A DNA stretch of 64,000 nucleotides from Thalassobacterium sedimentorum (lineage in GTDB: Bacteria; Verrucomicrobiota; Verrucomicrobiia; Opitutales; Coraliomargaritaceae): the NCBI RefSeq assembly GCF_031127905.1, contig NZ_JARXIC010000010.1, positions 1-64,000 on the forward strand. Reading direction: 5' to 3'. Below are positions 16,501 to 26,078 of this stretch, one piece after another. The notes beneath the pieces were generated by a model, which ran no database searches, had not been told where the DNA came from, and worked only from the letters and a program-made list of their open reading frames with translations. Position numbers and translations under genes: made by a program. Position 1 is the stretch's first letter. Each line of letters begins with the position of its first letter.

Positions 16501-17316
16501 TCACTGTCGTATTGCTAAAAATGCACGCTCTAACTCTCTCTTCACTTGTTCATACTTAGATGCAGAGAAATGTCCTGAAATTCGTGGATTAAATTTAGAT
16601 TCCAAAATGCGAAGCGTTTCTGAACGATATACGATTTTACCGTTCGCATCAATAAGCACAAATGAGGGTGTCGAAGAAGGTTCATGCCACAATACGGAAG
16701 CGTAACTAAGGCGCATATGAGGAATAAAAACCGGCAAATGGTTGAATGCATTGTAAAAATACCCGTACCAATGATCATCACCAGGGAATGCGATCGGTAA
16801 AATATCGTGCTCTGAGAACACTCCTCCCTCGAAAGTTCGATCTAAGTATTGGGTAATCAGTGCATTCTCTTCATTGATCTCGTTCACGTAAAAACAAAGG
16901 ATGTAAGCATTGTCCTTAATGTCATCCAAGATCATGTGCGTCGCGTCACGGTTCACATATTGCACGATCTTATTCCCAAGCTGGATCATCGCATTCGGAA
17001 ACTCTTTAATTTCCTGCCCGCTTACGATGCGATCAGATGCTTCCTCAAAATCTGTTGCCATGGCGTCCACCCAATGCACACCGTGACGTCCAAAATCAAC
17101 TAAGGCACGCCGCCCCTCAACTCGCTGCAGAATGCCAATGCTACCAGCTCGAATCACATGTTCTTCTCCATTTACGTCTTCTTGAACTAGTTTACTAAGC
17201 ACCGTCAGCCGAGCAGGCCAAGACGCCGAGTTATCATAATTCGAAATAGCCTTTAAGTTTATTAAGCCTGAAAACAGGACCAACAGAATAAATAACAATC
17301 GCATAATTTTAATCAA
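16501..17316 (-). CDS. Exported protein of unknown function, weak thioredoxin-fold hint
   Basis: Protein of 271 residues with an N-terminal signal peptide (MIKIMRLLFILLVLFSGLINLKA). Residues about 40-80 (VIRAGSIGILQRVEGRRALVDFGRHGVHWVDA) look like a small SH3-like barrel. The later part TPSFVLIDANGKIVYRSETLR (about 220-240) is the beta-hairpin common in thioredoxin-like proteins, but no CxxC is present. It is five bases downstream of the preceding minus-strand gene and is probably co-transcribed with it. I do not recognise a family. Confidence 0.55.
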   Translation of the reverse strand: MIKIMRLLFILLVLFSGLINLKAISNYDNSASWPARLTVLSKLVQEDVNGEEHVIRAGSIGILQRVEGRRALVDFGRHGVHWVDAMATDFEEASDRIVSGQEIKEFPNAMIQLGNKIVQYVNRDATHMILDDIKDNAYILCFYVNEINEENALITQYLDRTFEGGVFSEHDILPIAFPGDDHWYGYFYNAFNHLPVFIPHMRLSYASVLWHEPSSTPSFVLIDANGKIVYRSETLRILESKFNPRISGHFSASKYEQVKRELERAFLAIRQ

Positions 17317-17321
17317 AAATG

Positions 17322-18035
17322 TTATAGTAAATGTGTCGGAGGCTTGCCAGAGGGATTGTGAATTCGATTCACCCGAGAGCTCGGAATGGGTGGCTCGTTA
17401 CGCGTGGACAAATTGCCATCAACCGATGATGCGCGATTATCAGCTATCACTTCACGACCAACAGCGACCCTAGATGCAAATAAGGGAGATTGCTTTGGCA
17501 TCTCAAGTGGAAACCAGTTTATCTGATCCTTGTCTGTCAAATTTGATTCACTTCCAGCAACATCACTCTGCACGTATGTCTGGCTATCAGAAAAAACAAT
17601 TTCATGACGACTAAGTGCAGCATCTGAAATATTCTGATTTGAATGATTGTCGGCACTTTCAGCATAAAAGAGCCCCACACTACTAGCCGTACCTAAACTC
17701 AAGTAGTATCTATTCCCATCCCAAACATAGCTGATAGAGCGCGTAGCCGGATTATAACTATGAATGATGAAACCATTCACATCCTCCATCGGCGTCATCC
17801 ATTGTGACCTCTGATGTTTATCATCTTTAATACTGAAATAGTAAACGCCATTGATCTGACTGATTCCATTCAGAGAAAAGCGCTTCAGTGCCTCCTTTGA
17901 GACTGCAGGGACCTGTTTTTTCTGTTGTGTCGGAAGGCCACTCGCAGAAACAAAAGGTGAATTCCTAATTAATGTCGCTTTTGCATAAATTGAGGAAACC
18001 AATACAATGTGAAAAATAAATAACCTTAGCAACAT
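17322..18035 (-). CDS. Exported protein of unknown function
   Basis: Protein of 237 residues with a short signal peptide (MLLRLFIFHIVLVSSIYAKA). The central part (about 50-120; INGVYYFSIKDDKHQRSQW, SISYVWDGNRYYLSLGT) looks like a small beta-rich domain containing a substrate-facing aromatic strip, and resembles in style the neighbour's SH3-like part. The C-terminal 70 residues are polar and Pro/Ser-rich. The start codon is 25 nt from the terminator of the PEP-CTERM gene, so transcription either reads through or begins in a very short region. No family recognised. Confidence 0.5.
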   Translation of the reverse strand: MLLRLFIFHIVLVSSIYAKATLIRNSPFVSASGLPTQQKKQVPAVSKEALKRFSLNGISQINGVYYFSIKDDKHQRSQWMTPMEDVNGFIIHSYNPATRSISYVWDGNRYYLSLGTASSVGLFYAESADNHSNQNISDAALSRHEIVFSDSQTYVQSDVAGSESNLTDKDQINWFPLEMPKQSPLFASRVAVGREVIADNRASSVDGNLSTRNEPPIPSSRVNRIHNPSGKPPTHLL

Positions 18036-18059
18036 AAGTCAAATAAGTATAAATTAAAA

Positions 18060-18087
18060 ATGCCGGGTGCTCGTGAGCACCCGGCAT
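18060..18087 (-). terminator. Intrinsic terminator after the PEP-CTERM gene
   Basis: A near-perfect hairpin with 12-13 bp arms (ATGCCGGGTGCTC with its complement) and a CGTG loop. On the minus strand it is followed by TTTTTAATTT. It lies 22 bases past the stop of the gene at 18109-18885. Confidence 0.88.
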
Positions 18088-18108
18088 TGCTTAAACAGCA
18101 TATCAGCA

Positions 18109-18885
18109 CTACACGCGACGGCGCATTGCTGTAAACACCAATGCCATCATGCCGAAAATCGCGGCATATGAACTGGGCTCAGGCACTGCAGTCGTTCCGA
18201 ACAAACCAATATTGTCGAAGAAGAAGTTACCAGGATCCGTAACAGCATCGTTAATTGTAAACACCAAACGAGCATCGGTGACCTGGTCAAGAAGGCTAAT
18301 ATCAATTGCATCATTATCGAACGTCCAAGTCCCAGCAGACAATTCGCTATTACTAGTCACATCCACCTCACCAAGAAAACTGGTTCCATCATAAGCCGAC
18401 ACGGTGAATACATCAGTAAATAAACCAGGTACTATGGATGTAAAGTCAGTGCCATAATCGCCAGATGTCTGGGTATCGTAGTCAAAATACAACTGAGTTG
18501 ACTCATAGCCAGAATTATCCCATCCAATCGAAAACGAAGGATTCCCCGTCGTCGCTCGCATAAGAAAACTCTTAGTTCCAGTTTCGTTGTCAGCACTCAC
18601 TCCGCCTTGGAAACCATAGCGTCCCTGAGTCGTACCAGAGATATTGCTATTACCAACACCACGACCTTGGGCAAAAAATGCACCTGTGCCAAAGTCCGTG
18701 CTACCGTTGGTTCCATTTGCATAAAGCATCGCACCATCAGCAGACCCATTAACATCAGCCTCGAACCCCGCATCCAAGTTCATGGAAACATTGGTGGTCT
18801 GAAAGTCCCAGCCTGCAATTAAACCTTGGCTGTAAGAAGAAGCCGCGAGGCCTATACTTGCTAGTGAAATAATTATTTTTTTCAT
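18109..18885 (-). CDS. PEP-CTERM sorted secreted protein
   Basis: Protein of 258 residues with a signal peptide (MKKIIISLASIGLAASSYSQG). The C-terminus is a PEP-CTERM sorting signal: VPEPSSYAAIFG, a hydrophobic stretch and the basic end MRRRV. Exosortase recognises this signal in exopolysaccharide-producing bacteria. The body is beta-rich and begins GLIAGWDFQTTN, common in verrucomicrobial PEP-CTERM proteins. No exosortase gene is in the window. It starts 24 nt after the beta-helix gene stop and so is probably co-transcribed with it, ending at the hairpin at 18060-18087. Specific function unknown. Confidence 0.85.
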   Translation of the reverse strand: MKKIIISLASIGLAASSYSQGLIAGWDFQTTNVSMNLDAGFEADVNGSADGAMLYANGTNGSTDFGTGAFFAQGRGVGNSNISGTTQGRYGFQGGVSADNETGTKSFLMRATTGNPSFSIGWDNSGYESTQLYFDYDTQTSGDYGTDFTSIVPGLFTDVFTVSAYDGTSFLGEVDVTSNSELSAGTWTFDNDAIDISLLDQVTDARLVFTINDAVTDPGNFFFDNIGLFGTTAVPEPSSYAAIFGMMALVFTAMRRRV

Positions 18886-18909
18886 AATAGTTTATAAGTT
18901 ACCTGTCGA

Positions 18910-20775
18910 TTACTTAGCTTCGTAGTAAACAGAATCAAATACTGTCCAACCAGCTGTCCAAAGCGCATCGCCAAGTGTCGTCGCTTGAGGATTGAACGCA
19001 CCGATGAAACCTGGATCGATGAAGTATGTAGCAGTATATGGCTCTGGAGAAGTCGAGGCGAGCGAGCTAAGAGCGCCGGCACTCAATTTAGAAGGATCGA
19101 AACCGCCGTGAGTAGACTCAAAGTTGCTGTCCCATTGGCGACGTGCAATTTGACCGTTGTAGGCACTAGCATTTGCACCACTCACACGGTTAGAAGCATC
19201 GAATGGGTCAACATCGAATACATTATTCGAGAAGTTATTGCCAACGCTATTAAACACCTGAAGTACACGGCTGCTATTTGCACCTTCATTACCACTACCA
19301 CCGTCTAAATCATTTGTATTAGCAAATGTGCTAGCAGTATAGAAATCTGCATTTCCATACCAGATATTAGAACGGAAAACAATATCACCAAGATCCCAGC
19401 GCTCATCACCATCCTTGGCGAGAAGGATGCCTGCAGCACCATGATCAGAGAAAATGCTATTAAAATATGCACCTCCCCAAGAATCACGCAGTGTGAAAAC
19501 ATTATTGATGCCATCATCACCATCATCTTTGCTATAAAGACCGGAACCTACGTATGTAGCATTATAGACAGTTGGAAATGTGAAAACAAGACCTCCTCCT
19601 GAGTCACCGGAACCAAGGAGATTTGTGCTACCACCGGGAGCTGCAGCAAATTGATCAACCGAATAACCGATTGCATCCGTGCCGTCATGCTCGCCCGCAG
19701 CATTACCGCTGTCTCTGTCATCATTTTGCATTGAGAACCAGAATTGGCCAAGACCCGTGAATCCTTCGTCCATATCGAACGAATCGTCATTGTTATAAAG
19801 TGAAACTAAGTAACGAGTGTTTACAGTACCACCGAACCACTCAAAGCCATCATCCTGATTAGAGTAGACTTCGACATACTCGATTTTAGTACCAAAGCCA
19901 ACTCCACCCATAGTGAGGCCATTCAACTCATTATCTCCACCGATAGCATATCCACCATGGCGAATCGAGACGTATGTAAATGAACCAGAGCTGTCATTAG
20001 GGTTACGACCACCATACACAGAATTCTGTCCTACAAGGGCTGTATTTAAGCCTTCAATTTGTCCTTCCATAGGATTAACAACCGATGGAAAGTCACCTTT
20101 AGAATCCGCAACAATACGGTCGTTTGCTACATCGATATCACCAATGCTGGTAGGCGCATTACCCAAAATAACGATACCGCCCCAATAACCTTGATGCTCA
20201 GTGCCGGCACCATTAATATCGCCAGTGCCATCGATGTCAGAAAAGTCGAAATCAGCAACGCTTGCTTCGACATAAGGAGGAAGCGGATTACTAGCGGGCG
20301 CTGCATCTAGAAAATCTGCAACTTCGATCGAATTGCCAGTATAATCATAGGCACCTGTGTAATTAACTGCATCGGGTGAGCCATCATTGTTCTCGTCAAT
20401 CACCGCAGTGGTAAAAATAATAGGGCTCGAGGAATTCCCGTTTGCATTGATCTGTCCATCACGTGTGATGATTAAAGCACCAGGCTCTCCACCAGCGGCA
20501 CCGATAGTACCAGAAAAGCCACCTTCTCCAATACCAGGTTCACCACGAATAATGGTGCCAGGGCCGATCGTTAAAGTGGCACCATCATTGACGAATGTAT
20601 AACTGGCGAGGATGTATTCGTTCGCAGAAGTAAGCTCCAAATCCTGCCCAATGTAGTAGTAACCATTAGCATCTACAGTGACCCCTGGAAGATTCTCGTC
20701 AATGACCACAATTGCGGCCTGAGCTGCTGTGAACGCAGATGCGCTTGCAGCGAGAGTTAGTAAGATTTTTTTCAT
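18910..20775 (-). CDS. Secreted beta-helix-like protein paired with a TonB receptor
   Basis: Protein of 621 residues with signal peptide MKKILLTLAASASAFTAAQA. The mature protein starts with the segment TLTIGPGTIIRGEPG and continues as many short beta strands and Gly/Asn/Asp turns (for example YWGGIVILGNAP, FTYVSIRHGGYAIGG), a pattern of right-handed parallel beta-helix proteins. Acidic and Asn-rich loops may bind calcium. Close relatives, as I recall, sit beside TonB-dependent receptors in marine bacteria and are poorly annotated. A TATAAA lies in the 117-nt gap to the receptor gene, so it may have its own promoter. Likely surface or periplasmic partner of the receptor; function not known. 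Confidence 0.65.
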   Translation of the reverse strand: MKKILLTLAASASAFTAAQAAIVVIDENLPGVTVDANGYYYIGQDLELTSANEYILASYTFVNDGATLTIGPGTIIRGEPGIGEGGFSGTIGAAGGEPGALIITRDGQINANGNSSSPIIFTTAVIDENNDGSPDAVNYTGAYDYTGNSIEVADFLDAAPASNPLPPYVEASVADFDFSDIDGTGDINGAGTEHQGYWGGIVILGNAPTSIGDIDVANDRIVADSKGDFPSVVNPMEGQIEGLNTALVGQNSVYGGRNPNDSSGSFTYVSIRHGGYAIGGDNELNGLTMGGVGFGTKIEYVEVYSNQDDGFEWFGGTVNTRYLVSLYNNDDSFDMDEGFTGLGQFWFSMQNDDRDSGNAAGEHDGTDAIGYSVDQFAAAPGGSTNLLGSGDSGGGLVFTFPTVYNATYVGSGLYSKDDGDDGINNVFTLRDSWGGAYFNSIFSDHGAAGILLAKDGDERWDLGDIVFRSNIWYGNADFYTASTFANTNDLDGGSGNEGANSSRVLQVFNSVGNNFSNNVFDVDPFDASNRVSGANASAYNGQIARRQWDSNFESTHGGFDPSKLSAGALSSLASTSPEPYTATYFIDPGFIGAFNPQATTLGDALWTAGWTVFDSVYYEAK

Positions 20776-20892
20776 GAGTATTTCTAGTTTGTTTATAATT
20801 GTTCGCTAAGTAGCAGCGAGAAAGACAGAATACAGGAGCATTGTTACAAATACGCTACGACGGAGATAAGATGTCGTGAACTCAGCATGCCC

Positions 20893-23800
20893 CTAAAAAG
20901 TTGCTGTTACTGAAATGCTAAAAGTTGGACGAATCTCATATTCCTCACGTACGGTATCAGCTTGCTGAAGGCTCGGATCTAATGCCTCTAAATCTTGCAT
21001 AAAATCCTCATCATGCAGAAGCTGGCGAGTTGGAGTATTTATATTTTTCGCTGACAACTTAAAGGACCAGGTGTCATTAATTACCTGCTGCCACACAAGG
21101 TTTAGCGCAATAAATTCATCCCAGTACAAATCCGTATGAGTATTCTGAGTCCCCACCAAAGTAAGCGCCTGGCCAACCAAATTAGCTGAGACTGTCAACG
21201 AACCACCAATGGACGGGAAATCGATCGTGGTATATGCGTTTGCTATATACTCAGGCTGATCGAACAATTGACGAGAGTCCTCAACAATCGTGCTCAAAGC
21301 ACCGTTGCCAAAACTGTCAATCTCCAACTGAGATCGGTCCACCTCAGCCTGAATCTGAGTATAATTCGCGCCCACAGACACATTATGCAGAACCTCTGGA
21401 ATGAAATCGAAATCCGAAAGGCTCGCCTGAAATTCAACTTCCCATCCAAATAAATCAGCATCATTCTCATTATTGATATACGTAATAATACTGTCAGTAC
21501 CAATGCTAGTTGGTGGCGCAACAGCGATACGCTCGACTGGAGTTCCAACTGTTTTATGAAATACCGAAGCGGCCATGAAGACTGAATCCTTTGCCCACTC
21601 GACTCGGAAATCTAAATTTTCGATCTCACTAAAATCCAACCCCGAATAACTCCCCAACAATGAGTCCGGAAGCGAACCAGTGTATATCTCACCCGGATTT
21701 CCGATTTCCAAAGTTCTGTCGGTAACATTGAGCGTCGGGAAAGGTGCAATCTCTCGAAAAGATGGCTTTGCAATCGTCTGAGACCACGCTGCTCTAAAAG
21801 TCAGGTTCTCATTAGCCTCGGCAATGAATGTGACAAAAGGAAGCTTGTCCTGACGATCAATAGATTGCTCAACAATCGTAATCGGCCAATTCACCGACTG
21901 AATGCCCGCAGGAAAATCAGGGTCGTCCGAATAAGAAAGTTGATTTTCTTCAACACGAATCCCTCCGACAATACGCAACCAATCAAAAGGCTTAATCTCC
22001 GAGGAGAAATACTTCGACTCTGTTAATGACTCCCCTGTTGCTTTAAATTCATAAATTTGATCCGCCTGATAGGGCACCGAAACGCTCTTCCGATACACAT
22101 CCCAAGTCCCCTCTGAATTCTGAATTGAAAAGAAACTACTGGTATTCACCTCAGTTGCATTCGTGCCAGCATATGCGACAGAAGGTACAGCAATTCCATC
22201 AGGCCCCGATAAGTAAAGCGCAGAAGGATCTCGCGTCCACTCAAGTTGATTCAATTCACGGCTCACCTCCTCGCGAGCGAAACCGAATTCAAACTTAAGA
22301 AAATCAGCAACTGGAAGTTCTAAATCAATTCGTCCTGCATTGCTTTCCTGCTCCGTATTCCGGTTAAAGCGGACTGGTGCGACCCCTTCGTTGGAATCAA
22401 TCGGATTCGTGTTTCCAGGAAGGCCACTACTGCTATCCGACTCAACCGCATATCCTTTAAATGAACGAATGTCGGGCTCGTCTTGAGTAGTATCTGCAAA
22501 CAAAGTTGCCCATTTAATAACGGGTGAACGCTCGCCAAAATCAAACGGGCGATGCTCCCCCCCAAGCTGATGCCCCGTCAAACTTCGCTCAGTGTAACTC
22601 AATTCACCATTCAGGTCAGTATCATCAACCACACCAACAGTGGCCTCAGACTCTCCGATTGTAGTATAAACGAAATTATAAAAAAGTTTATTTCTTTCAC
22701 CGAAGTTAAGCCCCAAAGCCAACAATGCAGATATTTGATCCTCAATAGAGCCTTCCTCGATCTCCTCGGTATCGTCAGTAATAAAAGTATTACCATCAAA
22801 CGACGCCTCAGTCTTGGTAGTGCTCCGACTCCTTTCCTGGTGCTTCTGTGTCGCACCAAAAAGAATGCCTAGTGTCACATCATCCTTTAACTCGATACTG
22901 TTACCGATCTCAACTGATGTCCCGAAGTCTCCCCTTGACTTACGCTTTTCAGCAAAAAAACTAGGCGCACTTTCAGGAACCATAGCCGAATCAATACTCC
23001 CATAATTAAGATTCGGATCATCGGCATCAATATACCCGACGATCTCACCATTAGCACCTCCATCGACATTTCGCGTCAAGGCAACGACTCCAGTAGGCTC
23101 ATACCCTTGAGCGCCATCCGAGTCGAATCCCCTGAGGTCTGTGCCCTGCACAAAATAATCATCACTACCTCTTTCAGGGTCCACGAGCATCTCCTCTCCC
23201 CACAAACCATCCTGCCAACCAACGGATGCACTGCCTTTGATTGTTAACTCATCTGGAAATGACTTCGTAATCAGATCAATCGAACCCCCTGTCGAATCCC
23301 CGGGCTGGTCCGCCGTAAATGTTTTTTGTGCCACCAGCGATTCAAACAAACCCGCCGGAAAAATATCCAAAGGCACCGCTTTCCTATCAGGATCGGGACT
23401 AGGCAGGCGCACACCATTAATCAAGGTAGTATTATAGCGATCATTCAGGCCACGAATCACAGCATACTTCCCATCACTAACTGTGGCACCGGTTATTTTA
23501 GAAAGCGCCTCGGCTGCATCTGAAGCAGCAAATTTCGAGAAATCCTCGGAACTCAATACGTTCACCATTGATTCAGAGCCAAGCCTTAGATCCAACTTCA
23601 TCATCAATTGATTCGCCTCCTCTGCGGTCACAGAAAAGTCCTGCAATTCATAAACTTCGTCCGACATTTCCGCAGGTCGTGGTGGTAAAGCAAACGGGAA
23701 GACACTCACCTCGCCACCGGCGATGCTATAGTCAGTCACGTTCGCCTCGATATATCCGGACTTCACAAAACTAAGGGTGTAGGACCCAGCTGCGACTGGT

Positions 23801-24243
23801 CCGATAGAATAGCGACCATCATGGGTAGTCACCGTAGCGATATCAGCCTCCTCAATCAAAATCGCCACTCCGGCAATAGGCTCGCCAGTATCTTTGTCGA
23901 CAATCTGTCCAGATACCAAACCCTGATGAGCTTCCAGCACACCTTCATACTCAGTAGCAGTCTCATTCGCTTCTACCACAGATTGCATTAAAAACTCTTC
24001 CGCAGCAACTCCAGCTGTTTTTACAGAATCAGATGCATCCTGAATCAAGCCCCCCTCTCCGGCTGCCAAATTTACATCACCTTGTAATTCAAGCTCACGC
24101 TCTTTGATTTCAGCTTTTTTGATTTCCTCTACCTGCTCCTTATACTGATCAGGCACGACGATCTTAATCGCAGATGCAGCCTGCGTCATCATCAAGAAGG
24201 ACACAAACAGCCGCATGGAATTTGAGTAAAATTTGCTATTCAT
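20893..24243 (-). CDS. Large TonB-dependent receptor with carboxypeptidase-regulatory-like domain
   Basis: Outer-membrane receptor of about 1116 residues. The longest frame starts at a GTG (24321), but ATG 24243 (MNSKFYSNSMRLFVSFLMMT) gives a signal sequence. An acidic helical segment precedes a CarboxypepD_reg-like beta domain (GLVSGQIVDKDTGEPIAGVAI, about 110-190), then a TonB-box-like EVYELQDFSVTAEE, a plug (MVNVLSSEDFSKFAASDAAEALSKI to GGSIDLITK) and a barrel ending in ISVTATF. The plug features (YAVIRGLNDRYNTTLINGVRLPSPDPDRK) are those of the TonB receptors with long barrels found beside beta-helix proteins. Lies between a porin and that protein, next to the Pst genes; phosphate-containing substrate is an inference. 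Confidence 0.88.
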   Translation of the reverse strand: MNSKFYSNSMRLFVSFLMMTQAASAIKIVVPDQYKEQVEEIKKAEIKERELELQGDVNLAAGEGGLIQDASDSVKTAGVAAEEFLMQSVVEANETATEYEGVLEAHQGLVSGQIVDKDTGEPIAGVAILIEEADIATVTTHDGRYSIGPVAAGSYTLSFVKSGYIEANVTDYSIAGGEVSVFPFALPPRPAEMSDEVYELQDFSVTAEEANQLMMKLDLRLGSESMVNVLSSEDFSKFAASDAAEALSKITGATVSDGKYAVIRGLNDRYNTTLINGVRLPSPDPDRKAVPLDIFPAGLFESLVAQKTFTADQPGDSTGGSIDLITKSFPDELTIKGSASVGWQDGLWGEEMLVDPERGSDDYFVQGTDLRGFDSDGAQGYEPTGVVALTRNVDGGANGEIVGYIDADDPNLNYGSIDSAMVPESAPSFFAEKRKSRGDFGTSVEIGNSIELKDDVTLGILFGATQKHQERSRSTTKTEASFDGNTFITDDTEEIEEGSIEDQISALLALGLNFGERNKLFYNFVYTTIGESEATVGVVDDTDLNGELSYTERSLTGHQLGGEHRPFDFGERSPVIKWATLFADTTQDEPDIRSFKGYAVESDSSSGLPGNTNPIDSNEGVAPVRFNRNTEQESNAGRIDLELPVADFLKFEFGFAREEVSRELNQLEWTRDPSALYLSGPDGIAVPSVAYAGTNATEVNTSSFFSIQNSEGTWDVYRKSVSVPYQADQIYEFKATGESLTESKYFSSEIKPFDWLRIVGGIRVEENQLSYSDDPDFPAGIQSVNWPITIVEQSIDRQDKLPFVTFIAEANENLTFRAAWSQTIAKPSFREIAPFPTLNVTDRTLEIGNPGEIYTGSLPDSLLGSYSGLDFSEIENLDFRVEWAKDSVFMAASVFHKTVGTPVERIAVAPPTSIGTDSIITYINNENDADLFGWEVEFQASLSDFDFIPEVLHNVSVGANYTQIQAEVDRSQLEIDSFGNGALSTIVEDSRQLFDQPEYIANAYTTIDFPSIGGSLTVSANLVGQALTLVGTQNTHTDLYWDEFIALNLVWQQVINDTWSFKLSAKNINTPTRQLLHDEDFMQDLEALDPSLQQADTVREEYEIRPTFSISVTATF

Positions 24244-24553
24244 TAGTTTGGCATGTAAAATTGCATTAGCCACCGCTTCGGAAGCGATGGACCCTGAATG
24301 GCGAATTCTTTTGTGGTCCACCTCAGAACCCTCAACAGCAAACTACGCTTACGTTTCAATTATCACACTTCCGTAACTTTCGTAACCCAGCAGGCACAAT
24401 GATGTAACCAAAGTGGAACTTTTGAGCCAATTGCCTCCCCAGCATCCCAATCACCCGGCCCACAGGCGTGAGCAGCGCACAACGCATAAAAAAACTCGGA
24501 GCGTGCAGCGCACACTCCGAGTTACAAAATCAACGAACGCTCCTGCCTGCCCT
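24244..24553. other. Intergenic stretch between the porin and TonB receptor genes
   Basis: About 310 bases. It holds the porin terminator (24493-24523) and the receptor promoter region. On the minus strand GGTTACA, TGTGCCT and GGTTACG occur at 11-bp steps (24387-24409), upstream of a GATAAT at about 24359-24364. The spacing to the -10 does not match the better Pho-like arrays, so I do not call an operator here. Confidence 0.4.
24493..24523 (-). terminator. Intrinsic terminator of the porin gene
   Basis: Hairpin with arms AACTCGGAG / CTCCGAGTT and, after a C-A mismatch, GTGC / GCAC closing an AGC loop. Read on the minus strand it ends in a run of seven T. It is 31 bases past the porin stop codon, separating it from the TonB receptor gene. 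Confidence 0.87.
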
Positions 24554-25750
24554 CTACCAGAGCACCTGAACACGCGCACGGAAGCCATCAACATCGGCCT
24601 CGTCATCGGCATCAGTCTCCACATCTGCGACTTCATAACCTGCCATAAATGTCACTGCAGGACTATAGTAATAGTTCGCACCCAGGTAGAAGGAATGCAT
24701 CTCTTTGCCAATACCCGATGCACCAGTCAGGCTAAGATTATCCGTATCCGTCGGAGCACGTCGAATCAACTCATCCGTATCGATATCGAAGGAATCGGTC
24801 TCAATGTAAGAATAACGAATGACCGGTTCGAACTTATTAAATTTATAAGAGGCGCGCAGCGCATACCCTGTCACATCTTCTTCATCCCCCATATTGGCGG
24901 AGAAAAATTCACCGAGCAAATTAATCCCTTCGTATTTGTAATTTGCATACGCGGTGTATGCCACGACATCTTCGCCCACCACTGAATTATTCGATTGAGA
25001 ACCTGCATCCACACCGAACATCCAAGCAATTCCAGCCCACTGAATACGCCCAAAAGCCGCGAGATCATTACTACCTTCGGCACTTCCCAAAAGCTTAGAC
25101 CCTTCACCCTGAGCACCATTCACCAAAGCAAGCGCATAACTAAAGCCAGCTCCCAGATCTCCCTGTGCATGTATGCCTGCATGTCGCGAAGAGAAGTCGA
25201 TATCATCCGCAAAGAAGCGATTCGCAGCCGAACGCTCAATTGTTTGCAAGCTAGAGGACGAGGACGTCTCCTCAAAACCAAAAGGAACCTTTTGAAAGCC
25301 TAGTTGAGCGTCGAAGGCATCATCAAACTTGTAACCGAAGGCAACCTTATCGAATGCAATCTCCGGCTGCTCATCTCCAGCAAAATCCAAAACCGTCTCT
25401 GCATACACACCATTCGCGAGACTTGCCTTCACACCGAGAAACACACGGCGAAAGTAAAAGTGATTGGTCGACTCGGTACTCTCACCGTTCAACTCCCCCG
25501 CAAGATGATCATATTGAAATTGCATGCGCCCATTAAAGCGCAGCTTAAGCGTCTCCTTCCCTTTAGCAGAAAAAGATATCCCCTGGCTCTCTTGTTCAAT
25601 TTCCGAAGCAATCTCAATCGCCTCGCCCTGAGTCAGGATACCTTTTTCAACAAGCTTATCCAGCAGGGCATCATTCGTAGCCGCAAGAGAAGGTGCGCTC
25701 ACAAGTGCAGCAGATAAGACAAAGTATTGCGTTAGTTTATTTAGTTTCAT
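24554..25750 (-). CDS. OprP/OprO-type phosphate-selective porin
   Basis: Outer-membrane porin of 398 residues. Signal peptide MKLNKLTQYFVLSAALVSAPSLA, then a short helical region (TNDALLDKLVEKGILTQGEAIEIA) that in this family supports trimer formation, and a beta barrel of about 16 strands with ETLKLRFNGRMQFQYD at its beginning and RARVQVLW at its end. The region RRVFLGVKASLANGVYAETVLDFAG is a standard part of the porin O/P family. It is divergent from pstS and has a Pho-like array and -10 upstream, which supports a phosphate or polyphosphate role; whether the arginine ladder of OprP is kept cannot be judged by eye. Confidence 0.85.
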   Translation of the reverse strand: MKLNKLTQYFVLSAALVSAPSLAATNDALLDKLVEKGILTQGEAIEIASEIEQESQGISFSAKGKETLKLRFNGRMQFQYDHLAGELNGESTESTNHFYFRRVFLGVKASLANGVYAETVLDFAGDEQPEIAFDKVAFGYKFDDAFDAQLGFQKVPFGFEETSSSSSLQTIERSAANRFFADDIDFSSRHAGIHAQGDLGAGFSYALALVNGAQGEGSKLLGSAEGSNDLAAFGRIQWAGIAWMFGVDAGSQSNNSVVGEDVVAYTAYANYKYEGINLLGEFFSANMGDEEDVTGYALRASYKFNKFEPVIRYSYIETDSFDIDTDELIRRAPTDTDNLSLTGASGIGKEMHSFYLGANYYYSPAVTFMAGYEVADVETDADDEADVDGFRARVQVLW

Positions 25751-25787
25751 GTTTCGTGTTGTTCAAATTATGACGGTAACATAAAAA

Positions 25788-25842
25788 AAAATACCCCCAC
25801 TTTGTTACAGTTCTAAGCCATTCAAGTTACAGCAGCGTTAAC
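25788..25842 (-). promoter_or_regulatory. Pho-box-like array and -10 of the porin gene
   Basis: On the minus strand GTTAACG (25842-25836), TGTAACT (25831-25825), a degenerate unit, and TGTAACA (25809-25803) lie on one 11-bp period. The last heptamer starts 16 nt before TATTTT (25793-25788), exactly the spacing seen at pstS. The leader would be about 30 nt. Confidence 0.6.
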
Positions 25843-26078
25843 TTTGTCACATATCTGCATTTTATTACATTAAAGTGTCATCCAAGACACAAACAGGTGA
25901 CCATGTGACACATCTGTAAAACACACGCGGAAATATGCCCCCACACCTACAGGCAAAACAGCCACAACACAGGCCCAAATGAGACTGCAACCCCGCTCCA
26001 CAAGCGGGGCAAAGCGCATCTAGCACCTTTCAACCACAGCGTCCGCAGGTCTACAAACAGTCACGATATTAACCTTCC

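Noticed and set aside
24359-24409. Pho-like operator before the large TonB receptor
   Set aside because: GGTTACA and GGTTACG are in 22-bp register, but the intermediate unit is poor and spacing to the -10 differs from the other sites.
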